From assembly GCA_005408345.1 (NCBI GenBank), contig SEMN01000346.1, positions 182,083 through 246,082 of the forward strand: 64,000 nt of DNA. The letters are read 5' to 3'. Under the pieces are notes generated by a model. The model was not told where the DNA came from, searched no databases, and saw only the letters and a list, made by a program, of their open reading frames with translations. The position numbers and the translations under genes are program-made. This DNA is from Macquaria australasica (lineage: Eukaryota > Chordata > Actinopteri > Centrarchiformes > Percichthyidae). The first letter of the stretch is position 1, and each line of letters opens with the position of its first letter. Below are positions 21,303 to 30,300 of this stretch, one piece after another.

Positions 21303-24300
21303 TGTATGTGCAGAGACTCCTGCAGCATCCAGAGCTCAGTAACAGTCAGCTGCTGGCAGACTTCCTGTCTCCTTACAGCATGGAGTCTCAGTTCCTGGAC
21401 AGGATGCTGCCTGATGTCAACCTGGGTATGTACACGTATGCATTACCTGTCCAGGTAGAAGTATGAATCTTACTACAGTGTCGTCCTGTTGCGCTGAGCA
21501 GCAGGCGGAGGCTGACTGCTTCGACAACATTCGCAGATCGTCTCTGAGGGTACTGCCACATAAAGCTGGGCGATAATTCACTATAATCCTTTATCAACTT
21601 TTAGGGAAGTCATGTTGCGATAATATGAATTTATCAGGTTATAGTTTCTGTTGTCCACATCAACAATTCCAACCAAGCCTGATTTCAAAACAAATACAAT
21701 TGAAGTTATAGTTTCACACACAGAGTTTGGTCTAATGGGACATTTCATTGCTTTTCAGTTTAATTATTTGATATGTGATTGTGCATACATTTCCTGTGCT
21801 GTGATATTAGAAAACATTCCTATTAATATTGTGTATTTTGATTTCATTCACTCCAAAATAACAGACACTAATATTTCCCTTCTCGACACGTTTGCATCAA
21901 GATGAGGCGTTTTTGAGCAAGGCACTAAACCACCACCTGGCCAGGCCCAGCTGACTCACCTGTTTCTTTAAATGTCCATCTGTGTTGGAGAGATATGAAC
22001 CCAAGTCTTCACACTGTGTGGACACAAAACTCCTAACTTATGCAAGAATATCCACAGAGCTGATACGTTTATATTCATGTAACTACAGTATTAATTTAAA
22101 TCTTATATACTCCTAAATATCCATCTCAGCAAAGTCAGCTGCTTGTGATTAATTTCTAAATATGTCGCGTATCAGAACATCCAACCTTAAAATAAATGTG
22201 GTCTTTTGCTGCTGACTAAGAGCCCGCTACTTCTACCTTTTCTAAATATCACCATTTTCCTTTTAGTCATTGGTACCTTCATCTTTTCCTCCCGTTAACT
22301 GAGTCTTTGTTTTACAGGAAAGATTTTCAAGTCTGTCCCGGGGAAGCTGATGAAAGAGGTGAGTTCCTCCTGAGATGAAATGATTAATAATGTATGTATT
22401 TTTAAATATTTGTCCTTACTTCCATGTGCACATACCTTCCTACAATAGATTCTTCAGTTTCCAGTCTTAATGCTAAGCTAAGCTAACAGTACTTGTACTC
22501 AGCTGCCTGCTGTAGCTTCATATTTAGACTACAGACGTGAGTGGTATCGGCCTTCTCATCTAACTCTTGGGCAAGAAAGCGATCAATCATATTCCCTAAA
22601 CTGTTAAACTACTCCTTTAAGGTATTAGCTAATATCAGATTGACTCATTATTAGCTAATGCAGTGTTTCTCGTTGGTGCTGATACTCCCCTCTGAGCACA
22701 CAAGATGTCATTGTGAGCCAAAAACCACAGAGTGGTTGTAGGAAGGGAAACCTCATGATTGTTGTTGAATGAAGCAGTTGTTTTCCCAGCACATGGTCAC
22801 TGTGGATGACTTGCTTCCTTGTAATCATGGTGTGTTATGTAGCTGACGTCGGACCTCTGTCTGGGTGTAATTCACTTCTGAAAACTTGGAATGCTGGAAT
22901 TTCCTTCATAATAAGACAGTCCAGGATCCTCAAGACAAAATAAGGCTGAGCAGGAATTAAAGTTGTGATTTTAAAATCATTACTTCCTGGGAATATATCG
23001 GACTCTTCCAAGCATTCCCTGATTTAAATGAAATTAGATTTTAACTCGAATTACATTCAGTGACATGTGAACGACATAATTGGTAACTGGCCTATTAAAG
23101 ACTCGCATTAAACTTAATTTAATGGATGTTTCAAGCTGCAATCGACGCAAAATTGTAGAGAAAAATAAATAATGCAAAACTGAACATACATTAAATAGTT
23201 CTGATTGTGTGTGTGTGTTTGCCTTTTGCTCTCCCTGTAATGTTTAAGGACCAATGTTGGTGTTGAAATGTGGAACAAGCCTGACTTTTAGATGTTGTCC
23301 TGTGTGCAGGGGAAGCTTATATAACCTCTAAAACTATATTTTTCATCAAGGATTGGCTTTCTCTTATTTAGCATGAGATTTGTTTGGGTGAAACCTACAA
23401 CACTTGATCCAGTTATACACCATAATAACGCCATTTCAAGGTCGGGATACAGCTATGACAGTCATGTGGATGGTTAATGAAATTTGGAGAATGTGTCATT
23501 GTCTCAGTCTTCAGTATCTACACACACACACGCACACACGATGCAGATTCCCGGGAAATACCTGGACCTCTATTCCCAGCGTTCAACCACAGCAGGACCG
23601 TCCGTCTCATCTCAGATGGACAGATTTGTCCGTCAGTGCTGTGAGTAGTTCAACGTGACACTGATGACATTAAACACTCTGTTTTTCCAGAAAGGACAGA
23701 ACCTGGAGCCTTTCATCCAGTCCTTCTTCAACTCCTGCGAGTCACCCAAACCCAAACCCAGCAGACCTGAGCTGACCATCCTCAGCCCCTCCACCGAGAA
23801 CAACAAGAAGGTAAAAGAGAACAAGTTCTGTTTAACACAAACTAAACATCCCTCTCTGTTCTTTTTGTCTCATGTCATTATTGCTTTTAAACTCCTGAGA
23901 CTCTGAGCTTCAAGGGGTTCACAAAAGAACTAAAGTAAAGTCATTTGAATGGAGTTGTTAGCACTATAGACTGTTTACATCCATTCTAATGAGGTGATTT
24001 TAATCCTGTTTTCACCACCCATCCCTGTTTGTGTTAATAATTAAATTACAGCTAAATAATTACTGGTAAATAATACTAATATTAAAGACAATACTTAGTC
24101 TGCTGGCAATGAAGGTCACATGGTTTTTCTTCTGCAGCATTGTCTAATGCAAACATTGTTTAAACCCACAGACCTTTATTTAAAATTCTGGTGGAAATGT
24201 GTCTAAAATGATGTAAAAAAAAAAGCCATAAAAAAAAAAGTCTTGGATTTAATTATTTCACTGACGTCATTTAGCTTCAAAATAGAGTTGGATTAAGCTG

Positions 24301-27300
24301 ATACAGAATATGCACAGTATCTGTCCAGACAGTGGAACAAGAGGATTTTAATAACCTAGAGGCTGGAAAAAGGGGTAAAATAATGTAATTAAATGTATGT
24401 TAACTCAGAGATCAGTTGTGTGATTCACTTCCAGTATTGCTGAATTCTAACATTCATGATGATTCACTGATAATTCACTCTGCAGCTCTTCAGCGACCTG
24501 TTCAAGAACAACGCAAACCTGTCGGAGAGCTGGGAGGGGAAACACAACCACAACTACTTCATGGAAATGGTCACTGTTGACGGCATGTATGACTACATGA
24601 TGTACATCGGTAAGTGATGGCCACCAAGCTGAACAGCTGAGGAGAGTACAGTTTATACTGAAATTTAACACAGTTGTAATGTCGGCACGTCAAGAATAAT
24701 TCGGTTTCTTCCAACAGACCTTTTCAAACAAAGAGCTCCAACTTATTTCGGGGTGTTTAAAGGTCAAACATCAAGGCAGCAGTTCAGATTTCATACAATA
24801 TGAACCCACAAACAAATAGTTAACAAAATGTCATCAACTCCTGAAGCAACAGCCCTCCTTGTTTCTGAACATGATCCAACCTTTAAAATCTGTGTTTCTC
24901 AGTTTCAACCAGCTACTTCTGTTTAGCTGCACGGGACAATACAGGTTTACTAACTACATCTGTGTGTGTGGTTCCTGTAAAAGAGAAGAGGTAGTGAAAC
25001 AACACAACAAACAACCACAATAACAGCAGATGAAAAAGGACTATACAAAGGAGTTAAAAGCATCTCCACCGTGTTTTGGTTCTAGCTGACCTCGTCTTGT
25101 ATCGGGATGAACTCCAGATGAGACTTAACACACTTTTGTTTACACTTAGCCACATGTATGCGTCACCATTAGTCAGATCACAAATCTGATTCCAATCAGT
25201 TTTAGGTTTTTGGAGGCAACATGCAAGTCAGGGTCAGTGGCCCAAAAAGCACTACTACTACTACTGCACATATTCAGTGGGCCACATAACCTGGAAGTAT
25301 GCAGCAGGCGAGCAATTCTCATTGGACTGAATAGGCACCATCTTTGGGTCCAGATCCAGTTCTTATAACACATCCATGGTTACAACACTAACAACTATCC
25401 ATGAAGTAACACAGACTCACGGATGAATCGAGACTAAAGTTTGATCGTCCTTACGTGCTCTCTCACCTATAGATGACTTAGCGGTTGCACTGATCAGGGA
25501 TCAGATCAACCCTGCAGCAGCTCATCACAAGACAGAAACATTTCTGAGTAACTTTAGCTGCAGTTATCACGGTAGCTGCTGTGTAAATGGTGCCTACTAG
25601 GTTTACATTCTTCAAGCATATGATCCAAGGCTCACCAGTTAGCAGGATGTGTCAGCTTTAAGAATGGTCTGTCATTGTCACCACTGTTGTACGTCTTTTT
25701 AAAGTAAAATGAAGCAACTAACACGCCAGCAGTTAGGTCAAATAGTAGAAGAAGAGGCTTGAAAATTGCATAAACCAAAAGAGCAAAGTTAAACAAAGAT
25801 AAACTCTGAGCTCTGCACTGTTTTTTGTTTCAAGATGTTTCCACATGTCAGATGATGATACTGTCACATGATAAACTGAAGGATGTCAAATGTCTTGATT
25901 GCTTCTTGGTCATCAGATGTACAAATCAGTGAACTTCAGTGGGCCGATTTCTACCATCATCCTTTAAAATACTTTCAGTTGAGAGAGAAGAATTAAAGCT
26001 CAAACAAATTCCTGTTACATGTTTACAGGAAACTGTTGCTTCAGATACAGACAGTTTTTAAAATTAGTTTATTTGTACTGAAGCGTCCTCTCCAGTCTCT
26101 CTGGGTTTGACTCTTCAGTCTGTCCTGGTATTTGGACTCTCAGGTCGGTCGGTGTTCCACATGCCGGACTGGCTGCACCACATCCTGGCTGCGGGGAGGA
26201 TCCTGTTCAAGAACACCTTCGAGGCCTGCATGGACCAGTACATGCAGTCCAAACTGGAGCAGATCCTCCAGGAGCACCACATGGTCTCCCTCATCACACA
26301 GCTCAGAGGTGTGTGTGTCTGTTTCCCTGTGTTGCACATCCTGTAAGTTGTGTTGTTTTAGGAAGGAGCTATGAACATGTGGTCTCTGATTCTCACTATA
26401 TCCAGTGTTGTTTAAACATTGAGGATGACTGGAAGTTGTTTTTTTTAGCACACAGTGTGGTTTATAAAGTGAAGAAGTTAGATTCCTGTTTGAGAATCAT
26501 GTTTGAATTTTAACTGTTTTCTCCTCCTCTGTCTCTGAACTACAGAGACAAAGAAAAACAGATGGCGGGGTCACTGGAAGGAGAAACATATAAAAGCTCT
26601 GAACTGACTGATGTATTAAATTTCATTTAGTGCTTTGTGTGGTGATTATTCCCACAGATGCCGTCTTCTGTGAGAGCAGCGAGGAGCGAACCACAGAGGC
26701 CAAACAAATCAGGGCCAAGCAGACCTTTGAGGAGATGATGAAGTATTTACCAGGTCAGTTTTCAAGTCACACCACCCACCCGATGTTCTCTTTATGTGTT
26801 GATCAGAGTAATAGTGCTTCATCCATCCTCCTCTTGCACACGTCAGAACGTCTGTTTGCTTAAATCCAGTATTTCACGACACTGAAGAAATGATTGTTCG
26901 TCTGCAGACATGACTTTAATCTCTTAGCAGGTTGAGCAGTACAATACTTGAACCAGGTTAGTCGAGTAAAAACACCCAGAAATTGTAGTTTTATTGATCA
27001 ACAGGACGACTTGGTCATTACTTTAAAAGTTCTTCTGTGTTTTTACTCACAATCTAAATGAACCACATTAGTTGATTAGGGAGACTCCATGTTAAACCAG
27101 GTTCACTGACTGAAACCCATTCATAATTAAAGCTGCATTCATTGATTTTTGGGGCAGAGGAAGTCAGAAACAGGCAGCCAGGCACACAAAGTACATGATC
27201 ATCTCTTTAATGGAAACAGCTGCCTGCTGCTGCTGGAAACACTGAAACTGAGGCGGACAGGAAATGTGCCGCAACACATAAAGTGTGAACTAAAAGAGGC

Positions 27301-30300
27301 GAAAAAGCTCTGTAGAGCTTCACTGTAATATAAAAAATATTTAGTTAGTGGAGCTTTATCCAGGTTGTTTGACCCACTGGGATGTAATCTAGCTAGTTTA
27401 CCAACAGTACATTCCTGTGAGAGTGCAGTTAAAAGGCCAAGTGACAGAGTCTTATCTCCTTTCACTTCCCCAAACTTCCCCTGAGCTCCTCAGCAGATTT
27501 TGTGTTTATCAGGAAACGAATGCCTTCAAGGCCTCAGTTTCAGAAATACACGCCTCGCTTGTGTTATCATGTGAGCGTGTTCCTTTTCAGTAAGTCGAAA
27601 CAGATGTCAGAGCATGTGAGTGGTTACCACAGACGGGTAACCAACAGCACTGAGAAGACAGTTTGTAGTTTAAACGGTTTCTGCACTGAAATATTCCCCT
27701 CATTTCTTTTAGGCAGGTTTATTTATCCAGCACCATTCAGACATAAGGCAATTCAAAGTGCTTTACAGGAGCGTAGAAATACATTAAACCCAAGACGTTT
27801 AAAAAACATTAAAAATGCATTTAAAAGACAAAAAGCGAGAACAAGCTAATAAATAGTTACAGATGAAAAATAAGCCCCGATTTATATGAGCTGACAGTTT
27901 TAGCAGAGCTCAGGTATTCAGGAAGCTTGTTCCACTGGTGGGGAACATAGAAACTAAAAGCTGCTTCACCTTTCTTGGTTTGATCATGGGAACACAGAGT
28001 AAACCTGTCCCAGGTGACCTGAGGGGTCTAGATGCTTCATAACGTACAAGTAAATGAGAGATGTATTTAGGCCCGAGACCATTTAGTGCTTTATAGGCGA
28101 GTAATAGGATTTTAAAATCTTTCCTTTGACACACAGGAAGCCAGTTTTAATGTGCTTTGGGTGCATCTTCCATGAAAACACTGGATAACTCTGAGACGTC
28201 AGTGTTCATCCAAACACACCACATCAGTTTAATACTAATACCACTCATTATTATACTTATCTACAGCCAAACATGCTCTGCCAAGACTTTAGACAGGTCA
28301 GACCCAGCCAAAGATTAACTGTTTCAAATGTTCCATAAATTTAAAGAGTGTTTTTAAATTTCAGACTTTGTGGGCAAGTGCATTGGCGAGGAGGCAAAAT
28401 ACGAAGGCATTCGGCTCCTGTTTGATGGATTCCAGCAGCCTCTCCTCAACAAGCAGGTAAACAGAAAAACTTTGAGTACCACAAGTACCACGAGTACATG
28501 TACAGGGGGACAAAATAAAGGAAACAGCAGGAAATGCAACAGCCCTGCAGTGAACTTTAGTTTGGTAAAGCTTCATGAAGCTTGTTTTTATGTTGATGCT
28601 GTCAGAACTGTTGATTCAACTCGATGGTCACCTTCGAGGCTGCAGTCAGTTATATACAGACATCATTAGACACAGATCCACAGTAAACACTAGTGATCAA
28701 AAACCTCGCTCTGCTCTCTCGGTCGTCCTTGCTGAGAGTCGACTTCTGGAACAGTTTTTCTGAGACTGTTCCTCTTACCTGACACACAGGTATACTTACT
28801 TAACGACACATCAGGCTACAGCCTTAAAAATGATTGAGTTGAATAACGATCTCTGGCTGTCTGAAAACAAACCAAACTGATTCAGATTTGTGAATGCAGG
28901 GCTGTTGTTTTATAGCAGGGGTATTCAATTAAAATTCAAAGAAAATGTCCGTAACATCATAATGTCTTACTTGCGTTATGATTCAGTGCCATATATACTG
29001 AAGTAGCCTTTAGTTGTAGTCACCAGCTGACTGTCAAATCAAATAAAGAAAATACAATTCAGTAATATTTCAACAATATTTATTGTCAGCTTTCATATAG
29101 AATAATAAGAACTCTAATAATGTTCTTTTCTCATTTCAAGTAGGCATTTAAAAATAAAATACATAACAGAGCTTTTGAAAAAATGCATCTTAAAATAAAG
29201 TGCTTCATTTTGGAAAAAAGTAGCTTGAGTTTCCCTTTTTAGAGCACACCATGTGAAATGACTTTCTCTCCGACTTGTCTCTCGTCACGTCTCTCCTGTC
29301 TGTGTCTCTCGAGTCACCATGCGTATCTGAATGCACAGATTTGACTGGCTGAGTAGCTTCACGTGAGATGATGCACAACGCATGCAATTGGTCTGAGTTT
29401 GCTGGGCTGTAAAGGCTAGAAAAGGTGCGCAGTAATGTAATTATTCTCAATTTATCGGCTATAGTTCCGGGTCCGGATAGGAAGGCGTCTGGGTCCGGAC
29501 CCAGGCCGCAGTCCACCTATTAGTGACCTCAGTTTTATACCATTAGGTGGTAACTAAAGCTGGTATTGTTAGAAAATTGTTGATATTAGTGCCGATTTCT
29601 GAGTTCCACAACCAGTTCCTAAAAAAAAAACCAACATTTTTTTAGATACCTTTCTTTGAGAAATATAAACTCGTTTTTCCAGAAAACGTTTTTCATTTAT
29701 CAAAAAAAAATTTCTGGTGATCCATTTTCTAATTTGTTTTCTCTCCTGTGTTTATGACTTAAGAACAGGTGAAAAAACTTTTATTTTTTTACATACAGTA
29801 CAGACATTTCAGTTTGTCTTAAAACATTTATCTGTCGTAAATGTAATATGATTGTAAGAATAACCATAATAACTAAAAGGTCAAATAAGATTCAAAATAC
29901 TGTCTTGTCTTTTATGGGGCTAAATCTGGGTCAATAGTTTTGATCATTTGAAAAAAAGGAAATTGTAATTGAAAACCTAAAATCCGAAACTGAAAGTTAA
30001 GTTTTGATCTTGAACTTTGAAAAATACAACAATGTATTCAAAATAAAATAAGTGTAGGAAACGTTTTTTCAGTTTAAATACAATTTTGATTCAATTCTGA
30101 AATTCTTTTGAATAAATAATATATACACACATCTGTGTTTGCCAGAAGGTTGACTATAATTCGACAGTGGCTGCAGCTGCACAGAGCAAGGAAGTTGGCA
30201 GGAACATGAGCTAAAGGCTCCCACTACAGATGTCTTTCCCTTTATGTCCCTGTGTTACACAAATGACCATTTTAATATTTAGGATTATTTCCTAGAGCAT

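Noticed and set aside
21195..21466. Cys/Val-repeat frames over the TG microsatellite
   Set aside because: These are translations of (TG)n; the only real coding part is snx14 exon 21.
29205..29516. 103-codon minus-strand frame in the hAT-like element
   Set aside because: It spans one transposon end with its GC-rich palindromic terminus; no transposase motif is present.
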